From Spirochaetaceae bacterium (GTDB taxonomy: Bacteria; Spirochaetota; Spirochaetia; Treponematales; Breznakiellaceae), in contig JAITHJ010000065.1 of NCBI GenBank assembly GCA_031280035.1, forward strand, positions 1 to 52,366: a stretch of DNA of 52,366 nt. Direction: 5' to 3'. Positions 1 through 9,168 of this stretch are shown here, piece after piece; within the stretch, counting starts at the first letter, position 1; each line of letters opens with the position of its first letter. The position numbers and the translations under genes were made by a program. The notes beneath the pieces are model-generated. The model made no database searches. It worked only from the letters and a program-made list of their open reading frames with translations, and was not told where the DNA came from.

Positions 1-162
1 TATAGAGAACCGGTATATAACGGTATACACAGTCTGAGAGTAACGTTACACAGTATCTCTGTATAACGTTATAAAGCGCCGCTGTGTAACGCTGCTAAAA
101 AATTATAAACAGTTGTATAACTCTTGTATTTTTTTTGCTCTTGTTGTACAATAAAAATGCTT

Positions 163-250
163 GGAGCGGTGACCGAGAGGCCGAAGGTGATTCCCTGCTA
201 AGGAATTGTACCTCAAAAGGGTACCGGGGGTTCAAATCCCCCCTGCTCCG
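163..250 (+). tRNA. tRNA-Ser (anticodon GCT)
   Basis: Acceptor GGAGCGG/CTGCTCC, anticodon loop CTGCTAA, long variable arm, T-arm GGGGGTTCAAATCCCCC. Confidence 0.95.
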
Positions 251-322
251 GTATAATTGCGCTTGGCTTCCCAGTTGAGCAATGGGTGGAAAGGCGCAGC
301 AATGCTTTTCTAGGAGGAAAAC

Positions 323-2977
323 ATGGAAAAAAATGTATATTTTTTTGGTGATGGAAGCGCCGATGGCGACGCTAAAATGAAGGCCCTGTTGGGAGGTAAA
401 GGTGCAAATCTTGCCGAAATGACAAACATCGGCATTCCTGTACCGCCGGGCTTTACAATCTCCACCGAGGTCTGTGCAGCTTACTATGAGCAAGGGCAGA
501 AGCACTCGGATAGGGTAAAGGCCGAAGTTGCGGAAAATCTTACGCGGCTTGAGTCTCTTATGGAAAAGAAACTCGGTGACGCCAACGATCCGCTTCTTGT
601 TTCAGTGCGTTCCGGCGCCGCAGTATCTATGCCTGGGATGATGGATACAATACTCAATCTGGGAATGAATGATAAAGCGGTACGCGGTCTTGCAAACAAA
701 ACAGGGAATCCGCGTTTTGCATGGGATGCTTACCGCCGGTTTATTCAAATGTACGGAGATGTTGTACTCGGCGTCCCTCACGAAGAATTTGAAGCTGCTC
801 TTAAAGCTCGTAAGGCAGTCAAAAAAGTTGAACTTGATACAGGTCTTGATGAACACGATCTTGAAAAACTTGTTGATGAATATAAAAAGATAGTAAAAAA
901 ACACAAGAAAAAAGATTTTCCTCAAGATCCGCACGATCAGCTTTGGGGAGCAACTAATGCGGTTTTTGGCTCGTGGATGAATGACCGTGCAATAAAATAC
1001 CGCGAAATTAATGAGATACGCGGACTTAAAGGCACTGCAGTAAATATTCAGTCAATGGTTTTTGGTAATTTTGGGAATGATTCCGGTACCGGTGTTTGTT
1101 TTAGCCGCGATCCTTCGACTGGTGAGAATAAATTTTACGGCGAGTATCTTATGAACGCGCAGGGAGAAGATGTTGTTGCGGGAATCAGAACGCCGGAAAA
1201 GCTTTCTAAGCTTGAAAAACAAAATCAAGAAGTTTATCAGCAGCTTGTTACTATAAAAAACATACTCGAAAACCATTTTAAGGATATGCAGGATATGGAG
1301 TTTACGATTCAACAGGGCAAACTCTTTCTGTTACAAACCCGTAATGGTAAACGCGGCGGCGCGGCGGCGGTTAAATGCGCCTTAGATATGGTTTCAGAGG
1401 GGCTTATTGATAAAAATACTGCTATAATGCGCGTAGAGCCGGGTCATATTGATCAGCTTCTCCATCCTCAAATGGATCCAAAAGCGCTGAAAGCGGCCAA
1501 GTCTCTTACAAAAGGACTTAACGCATCGCCAGGCGCGGCGACAGGCCGTATTGTATTTACCGCCTCTGACGCCGAACTCTGGCATAAAAAAGGTGAAAAG
1601 ATTCTCCTTGTCCGTCAGGATACGAGCCCTGAAGATATTGGCGGCATGAATGTTTCAGAAGGAATTCTTACTTCGACAGGAGGTATGACGAGTCATGCCG
1701 CTGTTGTTGCGCGAAGCATGGGAACTCCCTGTGTTGCCGGTGCGAAAGGCGTGTCGGTACAGGGCAAAAAGGTTGTTATTGGCGGTAAAACTTTTAAAGA
1801 AGGCGATTGGCTTTCTATCGATGGATCAACGGGCGATGTTTACGGTTCAAAACTTCCGCTTGTACAACCGAAAGTCTCTAAAGATATGCAAAAATTCCTT
1901 AGTTGGTGCGATGAAGTGCGCAACGGAACAACGCGCGGCGATGTTCACGGCTTTAATATCCGGTGTAATGCGGATTTGCCCACAGACGCTGTACGAGCGT
2001 TTGAGTTTGGCGCGGACGGCGTAGGTCTTTGCCGTACCGAGCATATGTTTTTTGACAAAGCGAAACTGATTCACTTTCGCGCAATGATTCTTGCTGATTC
2101 TGTGGAAGAGCGTAAGGCGGCGCTTAAAAAGATCCTGCCGCTTCAGAAAAAAGATTTTGTCGGCATATTCAAGGCAATGAGCGGAAAACCCGTTACGGTT
2201 CGTCTTCTTGATCCGCCTTTGCATGAATTTGTTCCTCATACAAAAGATGAAATTGCTGAACTTGCCAAGCATTTAAAAACTACGCCTAAAACATTGCAGC
2301 CCAAGATTGATAAACTTCGTGAAGCGAATCCGATGCTTGGACATCGTGGCTGCCGTCTTGCTGTTACCTATCCTGAAATTTATGATATGCAAGTTGAGGC
2401 TATCGCGCTTGCCGCGGCGGATTGTATCAAGGCCGGTACAAAAGTGCATCCGGAGATTATGATTCCTATAGTTGTAACGGCGCGTGAGTTAAAACTGCTC
2501 CGTCCGTCTGCGGAAGCGATAATCAAGAGCGTTTCTGAGAAGACCGGCGTAAAGATTCCGGTTCGCATTGGTACAATGATAGAAGTTCCGCGTGCGGCGC
2601 TCACATCAGAACATATTGCAAAATACGCTGATTTTTACAGCTTTGGTACCAACGATCTTACTCAAATGACCTTTGCGTTCAGCCGTGATGACGTTGGTTC
2701 TTTTGTGCCGAGCTATCTTGAAAAGCATGTTTTGGATGTTGATCCGTTTAAGTCAATTGATGAAGCCGGCGTAGGAAAGCTGATCCAAATGGCGATTAAG
2801 GACGGACGCAGCGTTAAAAGTGATCTTAAAATTGGTATTTGCGGTGAACATGGCGGTGATCCTGCTACAATAGACTTTTGCTATCGTGCCGGAATGAATT
2901 ACGTGTCGTGTTCGCCGTTCCGTGTTCCGGTGGCGCGGCTTGCTGGAGCGCAGGCCGTCTTACGAAACAAAGGCTAG
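323..2977 (+). CDS. ppdK: Pyruvate, phosphate dikinase
   Basis: 884 aa; GGKGANLAEM start, catalytic-His region GGMTSHAAVVARSMGTPCV, C-terminal FGTNDLTQ and GICGEHGGDP; SD aggagg. Confidence 0.97.
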   Translation: MEKNVYFFGDGSADGDAKMKALLGGKGANLAEMTNIGIPVPPGFTISTEVCAAYYEQGQKHSDRVKAEVAENLTRLESLMEKKLGDANDPLLVSVRSGAAVSMPGMMDTILNLGMNDKAVRGLANKTGNPRFAWDAYRRFIQMYGDVVLGVPHEEFEAALKARKAVKKVELDTGLDEHDLEKLVDEYKKIVKKHKKKDFPQDPHDQLWGATNAVFGSWMNDRAIKYREINEIRGLKGTAVNIQSMVFGNFGNDSGTGVCFSRDPSTGENKFYGEYLMNAQGEDVVAGIRTPEKLSKLEKQNQEVYQQLVTIKNILENHFKDMQDMEFTIQQGKLFLLQTRNGKRGGAAAVKCALDMVSEGLIDKNTAIMRVEPGHIDQLLHPQMDPKALKAAKSLTKGLNASPGAATGRIVFTASDAELWHKKGEKILLVRQDTSPEDIGGMNVSEGILTSTGGMTSHAAVVARSMGTPCVAGAKGVSVQGKKVVIGGKTFKEGDWLSIDGSTGDVYGSKLPLVQPKVSKDMQKFLSWCDEVRNGTTRGDVHGFNIRCNADLPTDAVRAFEFGADGVGLCRTEHMFFDKAKLIHFRAMILADSVEERKAALKKILPLQKKDFVGIFKAMSGKPVTVRLLDPPLHEFVPHTKDEIAELAKHLKTTPKTLQPKIDKLREANPMLGHRGCRLAVTYPEIYDMQVEAIALAAADCIKAGTKVHPEIMIPIVVTARELKLLRPSAEAIIKSVSEKTGVKIPVRIGTMIEVPRAALTSEHIAKYADFYSFGTNDLTQMTFAFSRDDVGSFVPSYLEKHVLDVDPFKSIDEAGVGKLIQMAIKDGRSVKSDLKIGICGEHGGDPATIDFCYRAGMNYVSCSPFRVPVARLAGAQAVLRNKG

Positions 2978-2982
2978 CGCGA

Positions 2983-4068
2983 TTACCGGATGGTGCCGCC
3001 GCCAATAACCAAGTCGCCGTTGTACATCACGGCGGCTTGGCCGCTCGTAATGGCGGCTTGCGGATGGTCAAAATCAATGCGGAAGCTGTCTGTGCCGGTT
3101 TGTTCGGCAATGGCTGATTGTTCTTTTTGCAGGTAACGTGTCTTTACGCTGACGCGGAGAGGCGCGTTAAGATTTCCGCATGCGATAAGATTCATATTAT
3201 CTGCGGTTAGGCTTGTTGAGTAAAGCGAAGATTTTGGGCCAAGCGTAATAGTATTAGTTTGCATTGATTTTGATTGTACGTAAAGCGGAACGGATGCTGA
3301 TATGCCAAGTCCGCGCCGCTGGCCAATAGTGTAGCGCACAATCCCGTTATGTACGCCGATTTTTTTCCCCGAAAGGTCTCGTATGTCGCCTGACGGGTAT
3401 TGTTTTCCGCGCCGTGATTCCATAAAACCGGCGTAGTCGCCATTGGGTACAAAACAAATGTCCTGGCTATCCTGTTTACCGGCATTGATAAAACCATGTT
3501 CTTCGGCAATGTTTCGTACTTCCTCTTTTGTAAGATCTCCTAATGGAAAAACTGTCGCGGCGAGTTGGGCTTGTGTCATCATATAAAGAACATAACTCTG
3601 GTCTTTGTTCGTATCGAGTCCCTTTTTCAGAAGGAATCTTCCGTTTGATTTTACAATACGCGCGTAATGTCCTGTAACAAGCGTATCGAATTCAAGCTGG
3701 CGCGCGCGGTACAGCAGCGTGTTAAATTTTATAAAACGATTGCAGTCAATACAGGGGTTTGGAGTTCCTCCTCTTTCATAAGTCGAAATAAATTTTTTTA
3801 TGACATCATGCTCAAACTCGTCTTTGAGATTGAGAGTATAGTGCGGAATGCCTAAACGAAATGCCACATCCCGCGCGTCATTTACATCAGAAAGAGAACA
3901 GCATGATTTTTTATGTAACGCATCCGGTTCTTCAGCATCAAAGAGTTTCATGGTAACGCCGGCGCAGGTAAAACCGCGCTGCTGCATTAAGAAAGCGGCG
4001 ACCGAAGAATCGACGCCGCCTGACATTGCAATAAGGGCATTAGGCATTAACTGCGCCCTGTTTATCAA
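2983..4068 (-). CDS. mnmA: tRNA-specific 2-thiouridylase MnmA
   Basis: AMSGGVDSSVAA PP-loop, CNRFIKF, GHYARI, QDICFVPNGDY. The true start may be the internal Met at MPNALIAMSGG. Confidence 0.93.
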   Translation of the reverse strand: MINRAQLMPNALIAMSGGVDSSVAAFLMQQRGFTCAGVTMKLFDAEEPDALHKKSCCSLSDVNDARDVAFRLGIPHYTLNLKDEFEHDVIKKFISTYERGGTPNPCIDCNRFIKFNTLLYRARQLEFDTLVTGHYARIVKSNGRFLLKKGLDTNKDQSYVLYMMTQAQLAATVFPLGDLTKEEVRNIAEEHGFINAGKQDSQDICFVPNGDYAGFMESRRGKQYPSGDIRDLSGKKIGVHNGIVRYTIGQRRGLGISASVPLYVQSKSMQTNTITLGPKSSLYSTSLTADNMNLIACGNLNAPLRVSVKTRYLQKEQSAIAEQTGTDSFRIDFDHPQAAITSGQAAVMYNGDLVIGGGTIR

Positions 4069-5588
4069 CGTTTGTATTTCATCGTATCGAGTTTTGCATC
4101 GCCGCGTGTTATGCTAAACCACACTTCTTTTGCGGCGTTCTCACGTAAAGCTTTGTAGAATGAAGCCATATCACGTACCGGAACATCATTTACAGCAGTA
4201 ATAATATCGCCGCGTTGAATATTAATTATAGCGGCAGGGCTTTTTTCTATTACGCGGACTACGGCAATTCCTTTGGCGTTTTTATCAAGCCTTAAAAGAG
4301 TCCGAATCTCATCGGTTACCGGATGTATATAAAATCCCGGCCAAAGTTTGCTGTTCTCACTTGATACGGCATCATTTCTTGTATCAATTTTGATTTGAAT
4401 ATCACGCGGTGAGCCGTCGCGTATAACAGTGAACGTGTGCGTTTCACCAGGTTTAAGATTACCGACAGTTTGCTGAAGCCTGGTTACATTAGCTATATCT
4501 TTACCATCTATGCGGGTAATAAAATCACCGGGCGTTACGCCGCCTTTTTCCGCAGGCGATCCGATAAAGACATCAGAAGCAAGCGCGCCGGTTTTCCCTT
4601 CAAGTTTGAGTTCTTTTATTACCTCAGTGTCTTTTTCTATATCGATAAGGCTTGCGCCAAGCCAGCCGTCACTGACTGAACCCTTATTGATAAATTCTTC
4701 AATAGTACGCTTTGCATTATTTATCGGAATTGAAAATCCGAGCCCAACTGATCCGCCGCCCGAACTTGAGGCTATCCACATATTTATTCCGATAACCTCG
4801 CCTTTGATATTTACGAGCGCTCCGCCTGAGTTACCTTGATTTATTGAAGCATCGGTTTGTATGAAGTCGTTAATATTATCGCCAGGCCCGCCAGTACGGC
4901 CTACTGCGCTGACTATTCCCATCGTAACTGAAGATGAAAATCCAAGCGGGTTGCCAACGGCAATAGCCCAGTCTCCAACGGCCACAGAGTCTGAGTCTCC
5001 AAGGACTGCAAGAGCGAGTTTTTCCGGCGTTTTGACTGAAACCATTGCAAGATCGCGCCGTGAATCCCGTCCCACAAGTTTAGCTGGAAATTCTTTTCCG
5101 GTGTTGGTTTCTACTGTTATTTCTTCTACAGGTTTTCCATCATCGCTTACCACGTGATAATTGGTTAAGACATAATAAATATCGCCGTCTTTGCGGATAA
5201 TAATACCTGATCCAAGCCCCTGTGAGCGAAATTCACGACTGTTTTCATCGCCGTTATTCCGCGGTGAATTGGGGCCGAATAAAAAATCCCACGGAGTTCC
5301 ATTAAGATTCGGTATTTGCTGTTTTCGTACGGAAATTGTTTTAAGCTGAACAACCGCAGGGACAACCCTTTCAGCGACAGACCGTACGGCTGTTTGGACG
5401 CTTTCTGCAGAGGCGAGCGCGCTTGCCGAAACTGTAGTCTGTGTTTGCTGCGCCTTGGCGATATTTTCCGACACTGATTTTGCGCAGGAAAATGATAAAA
5501 ATGCTAATGAAAACCCAAAAATCACACCAATAAGAACTAAATTAAAGATAAAGAATTTTTTTGAGGACAATTTCTTTATTAAATCCAT
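4065..5588 (-). CDS. HtrA/DegP-family serine protease with PDZ domains
   Basis: N-terminal membrane segment; triad context TNYHVV, RRDLAMV, QGNSGGALVN; two PDZ-like regions. Start at MDLIKK preferred over the ORF-track start at 5624. Confidence 0.93.
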   Translation of the reverse strand: MDLIKKLSSKKFFIFNLVLIGVIFGFSLAFLSFSCAKSVSENIAKAQQTQTTVSASALASAESVQTAVRSVAERVVPAVVQLKTISVRKQQIPNLNGTPWDFLFGPNSPRNNGDENSREFRSQGLGSGIIIRKDGDIYYVLTNYHVVSDDGKPVEEITVETNTGKEFPAKLVGRDSRRDLAMVSVKTPEKLALAVLGDSDSVAVGDWAIAVGNPLGFSSSVTMGIVSAVGRTGGPGDNINDFIQTDASINQGNSGGALVNIKGEVIGINMWIASSSGGGSVGLGFSIPINNAKRTIEEFINKGSVSDGWLGASLIDIEKDTEVIKELKLEGKTGALASDVFIGSPAEKGGVTPGDFITRIDGKDIANVTRLQQTVGNLKPGETHTFTVIRDGSPRDIQIKIDTRNDAVSSENSKLWPGFYIHPVTDEIRTLLRLDKNAKGIAVVRVIEKSPAAIINIQRGDIITAVNDVPVRDMASFYKALRENAAKEVWFSITRGDAKLDTMKYKR

Positions 5589-5701
5589 TACTATGCTCCT
5601 GAAACTACGAAATTTTATTCTCAACTACTTTATCAAAAAAAAAAGTAAATGAATAGTTACAATATAACTGATTATTTTCTTTGGTGAAGATTAATTTAAG
5701 C

Positions 5702-5718
5702 TTGGCATGGTTTTTGCT
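5702..5718 (+). promoter_or_regulatory. Candidate sigma-54 promoter (TTGGCATGGTTTTTGCT)
   Basis: GG at 5704-5705 and GC at 5716-5717 separated by exactly 10 nt; matches TGGCAY-N5-TTGCW; 44 nt before the amt start. Confidence 0.75.
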
Positions 5719-5761
5719 ATATAAACAAACAACGTTATTTTGATTTTTTAGGAGGATAAAA

Positions 5762-7210
5762 GTGCGAAAAAAACTACTTTTTTGTGGCGTTTTATGCTTT
5801 GTTTTGACCGCGGCTCTTTTTTCAGAAGAGGTGATTCCGGAAGGTGCGGCGGAAAACAATATAGCGGAGAATGCCATTGGGCTTGCGGCTGTAGCCGAAG
5901 TATCGTCTATGGAAAATTCTATTGCAGATAGTTCTATAGTTTTTTCTCTAGATATGGTCTGGCTGTTTTTGGGCGCAATTCTTGTTTTTATTATGCAGGC
6001 AGGATTTGCTCTGGTGGAAACAGGTTTGACGCGCGCGAAAAACGGAGTGAATATCTCGATGAAAAACGTGATGGATTTCTGTTTTGGCGCAATAGCTTAT
6101 TGGGCTATCGGCTGGGGGCTTATGTATGGCGCCGACTTGGGCGGTTTTATAGGCGGCGACCAGTTTTTGTTTGGACCGATGTCTCTTGACGCGGAATCAG
6201 GCGCTTTTTATAAAAGCTGGTTCTTTCAGGTGGTATTTGCAGCGACGGCGGCTACAATAGTTTCCGGCGCTATGGCTGAACGTACGAAATTTGTATCATA
6301 TTTATTTTATTCGGTTGTAATTTCAGCGCTGATATACCCCATACAAGGACACTGGATTTGGGGCGGCGGCTGGCTTGGTAAATTGGGATTTCATGATTTT
6401 GCCGGTTCAACAGTAGTACATTCCGTTGGCGGTTGGGCTGCATTGATAGGCGCGGCAGTTTTGGGCCCGCGAACCGGAAAATATATAAAAGGTCAGGACG
6501 GAAAAGTTTTAGTAAAAGCGTTTCCCGGTCATAATATACCGTATGCTTGTCTGGGCGTGATGCTGCTTTTTTTTGGATGGTTTGGCTTTAACGGCGCATC
6601 AACCGGCACTGCCTTTGGCGATGGCGGTATATTTTCAGGAGTGAACATTGCCCGCGTATGCGTTACAACAACACTGGCCGCGGCGGCAGGGGCTATTACT
6701 GCAATGTCCGTTTCATGGCTTCTTTTTAAAAAACCGGATTGTTCGATGACTTTGAATGGTCTGCTTGCGGGACTTGTTTCGATTACGGCTCCATGCGCTG
6801 TCGTTTCGCCATCTGCGGCTATTATTATTGGCATTGTAGGAGGAACGCTTGTTGTACTGTCCGTTGAATTCATCGATAAAATACTGAAAATTGACGATCC
6901 TGTCGGCGCGGTTTCAGTGCATCTTACCTGTGGCATTTGGGGAACATTTGCCGTAGGCATTTGGGCCAACGCGCCTGAAGACGGCATATTGGGTGTTCTG
7001 CATGGCGGCGGTTTTACGCAGCTTGGAATGCAGACTGTGGGTATTGCGGCGGTAGGAATATGGACGGTTGTTACAAGTCTGGTTCTTTTTCTTGCTTTGA
7101 AGGCTGTTACGGGACTTCGCGTAAGCCAAAAAGAGGAACTTATGGGACTGGATATTACTGAACACAAAGCTGAAGCGTATACGGGTTTTCAGATATTCAG
7201 CAATATATAA
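5762..7210 (+). CDS. amt: Ammonium transporter (Amt family), GTG start
   Basis: Signal peptide, GFALVETGLTRAKN, GGWAALIGA, GFNGAS, HLTCGIWGTFAVG; SD aggagga. Confidence 0.96.
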   Translation: MRKKLLFCGVLCFVLTAALFSEEVIPEGAAENNIAENAIGLAAVAEVSSMENSIADSSIVFSLDMVWLFLGAILVFIMQAGFALVETGLTRAKNGVNISMKNVMDFCFGAIAYWAIGWGLMYGADLGGFIGGDQFLFGPMSLDAESGAFYKSWFFQVVFAATAATIVSGAMAERTKFVSYLFYSVVISALIYPIQGHWIWGGGWLGKLGFHDFAGSTVVHSVGGWAALIGAAVLGPRTGKYIKGQDGKVLVKAFPGHNIPYACLGVMLLFFGWFGFNGASTGTAFGDGGIFSGVNIARVCVTTTLAAAAGAITAMSVSWLLFKKPDCSMTLNGLLAGLVSITAPCAVVSPSAAIIIGIVGGTLVVLSVEFIDKILKIDDPVGAVSVHLTCGIWGTFAVGIWANAPEDGILGVLHGGGFTQLGMQTVGIAAVGIWTVVTSLVLFLALKAVTGLRVSQKEELMGLDITEHKAEAYTGFQIFSNI

Positions 7211-7221
7211 CGGCGTAAACG

Positions 7222-7267
7222 TTTTACCGTCCTTTAAGCGAAAAATTGTCTTTAAGGTGCGGTAAAA
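7222..7267 (+). other. Intercistronic hairpin between amt and PII gene
   Basis: TTTTACCG-T-CCTTTAAG, loop, CTTTAAGG-TG-CGGTAAAA; followed by A-rich sequence and SD, not a U-tract. Confidence 0.6.
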
Positions 7268-7282
7268 AAAATTGGAGGAGCT

Positions 7283-7624
7283 ATGAAACTCATAATTGCA
7301 TATATTCAACCACATGCGTTGAATGATGTGAAACAGGAACTTTATATGGCCGAAGTCAAAAAGATTTCGGTTACAAATGCGATGGGGTGCGGTCAACAGG
7401 GCGGTTATGTCGAGCATTACCGCGGCGTTGAGGTTGAAGTGAATCTTCTTAAAAAGGTTCGTATTGAAATTGCTGTAAATGACAATTTTGTAAAGCCGAC
7501 AGTTGACGCGATTATAAAAGGCGCGCGATCAGGTGAAATCGGCGATGGTAAAATTTTTGTATTGCCTATTGAAGAATGCATCCGCATTCGTACAGGGGAA
7601 ACAGGCAACGTCGCGATTGGTTAG
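7283..7624 (+). CDS. glnK: Nitrogen regulatory protein PII (GlnB/GlnK)
   Basis: [39 protein letters not shown]-loop region, [23 protein letters not shown]; adjacent to amt. Confidence 0.94.
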   Translation: MKLIIAYIQPHALNDVKQELYMAEVKKISVTNAMGCGQQGGYVEHYRGVEVEVNLLKKVRIEIAVNDNFVKPTVDAIIKGARSGEIGDGKIFVLPIEECIRIRTGETGNVAIG

Positions 7625-7636
7625 CGGCGTAGAAGC

Positions 7637-7679
7637 TGGTACATGATATAATTGCATAGTGCAGTTGTATCATGTACTA
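7637..7679 (+). other. 20-bp hairpin with 3-nt loop downstream of PII gene
   Basis: tggtacatgatataattgca-TAG-tgcagttgtatcatgtacta; all 20 positions pair in + sense RNA (17 Watson-Crick, 3 G-U). Confidence 0.65.
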
Positions 7680-7940
7680 ATTAAATCATACAAAAATGTA
7701 TGGTAAAAATATATTATTACAAAAATGTATTAAAATAGCTTTTTTGAGTGATAAATTTATAAATTATCTTGTCTACTGTGTCTAATTGAACAAACATAAA
7801 TCTCAATTTATACTAATTCTAATCGAATATAGTAAATTACTGGGATAGTAATACAGCGGTTTAGTGTAAAACTGCGTTAAGTGAAAATTTAAAATCCGCG
7901 ATTATGTGATTAAAAAAGATAAATCAAAGGAGCAAAATTA

Positions 7941-8519
7941 ATGAATATGTTATTCAGCCTGTTTTTTTCTTTTGCAAAGATCGGCTGCCTTGCCTTTGGT
8001 GGCGGTTATGCGGCGCTTCCAATTTTAGAGCGTGAATTGATTGAAAAACGTAACTGGACAACAACGGAAGAGCTTTTGCGCTATTTTACAATAGCCCAAA
8101 TTACACCGGGCGTTATAGCGGTAAATGTTTCAACATTTATTGGATATAAGATGAAAGGCGTGGCCGGAGGAATTGCGGCAACGCTGGGTTTTGTACTGCC
8201 GTCTGTTACAATGACCGTTATTACAGCGTCTGTGGTAAAAAGTTTTTCCAATATACCTATTATCCAGCATACCTTTAACGGAATTCGTTTAGCGGTAGGC
8301 GCGTTGATTTTGAATACGGTATTGAAATTGCTTGGGCGGATTTTGAAAAAAGACGGCGCGTTGTTTCAGAATATTATCGCAGTATTGCTTTGCGCCGCTG
8401 GATTTTTCTCTTCAGTAATTTGGAATGTAAACCCTGTGTTCATTGTTCTTGCCGCCGGTTTTACCGGTTTTTTACTATCTGGAAAATCTGACAAAAAAAA
8501 GTCTCAGGATGATGTATGA
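7941..8519 (+). CDS. Chromate transporter, single-domain ChrA subunit
   Basis: FGGGYAALPILERE and ITPGVIAVNVSTFIGYK motifs. Confidence 0.9.
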   Translation: MNMLFSLFFSFAKIGCLAFGGGYAALPILERELIEKRNWTTTEELLRYFTIAQITPGVIAVNVSTFIGYKMKGVAGGIAATLGFVLPSVTMTVITASVVKSFSNIPIIQHTFNGIRLAVGALILNTVLKLLGRILKKDGALFQNIIAVLLCAAGFFSSVIWNVNPVFIVLAAGFTGFLLSGKSDKKKSQDDV

Positions 8520-9067
8520 TATATATAACGCTTTTTTTTGAATTTTTTAAAATTGGACTTTTTTCAATTGGCGGTGGTTTGGCAACCTTGCCTTTTTTGT
8601 ACCAGCTTGCCGGTAAGTTCTTTTGGCTTTCCGCAGAAGATATTCCTAATATGCTGGCTGTTGTGCAGCTTTTGCCGGGCGGCGTTGGAATAAACCTTAC
8701 CGCTTATACAGGATATCATATTTCAGTGCTTGGATCGTATATTGCTGTTTTGGGGATTATAACGCCGCAGATTTTTTGTATATCGTTTATAGCGCGTGTT
8801 TTTAATCAGTTCAGCAAGAACGGTATTGTACAAAGATGCTTTGCAGGACTGCTGCCGGCGGCGGCCGGTCTTTTAAGTGCCGCGTCATTTCAGGTTATAA
8901 AGCTTTCGTTGTATAATTCCAACGCAGAGATAGGGTATCAAATGATAAATCTAGCGGAGACAGGAATATTTGCGGTCATTTTTGTCTTAGTTTGTATGCT
9001 AAAACGCCTTCATCCTGCCGTATTTATAGCGGCGGCGGGCGTATTGGGAGCAATATTGAAATTATAA
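8516..9067 (+). CDS. Chromate transporter, second single-domain ChrA subunit
   Basis: FSIGGGLATLPFL, LLPGGVGINLTAYTGY; 4-bp overlap with the previous ORF. Confidence 0.88.
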   Translation: MIYITLFFEFFKIGLFSIGGGLATLPFLYQLAGKFFWLSAEDIPNMLAVVQLLPGGVGINLTAYTGYHISVLGSYIAVLGIITPQIFCISFIARVFNQFSKNGIVQRCFAGLLPAAAGLLSAASFQVIKLSLYNSNAEIGYQMINLAETGIFAVIFVLVCMLKRLHPAVFIAAAGVLGAILKL

Positions 9068-9168
9068 TTGCCGCATCATAAGCTCTTGTGAGCGGATAAA
9101 TGCCAAGATATTTATAAAATTATGGTGCTTCCGTAAAGCATGGTTAATTGTAACAACATTTATAAGGT

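Noticed and set aside
6529-7167. 212-aa antisense ORF within amt
   Set aside because: Lies opposite a clear Amt CDS; Ser/Thr/Pro-rich composition is typical of an antisense shadow frame.
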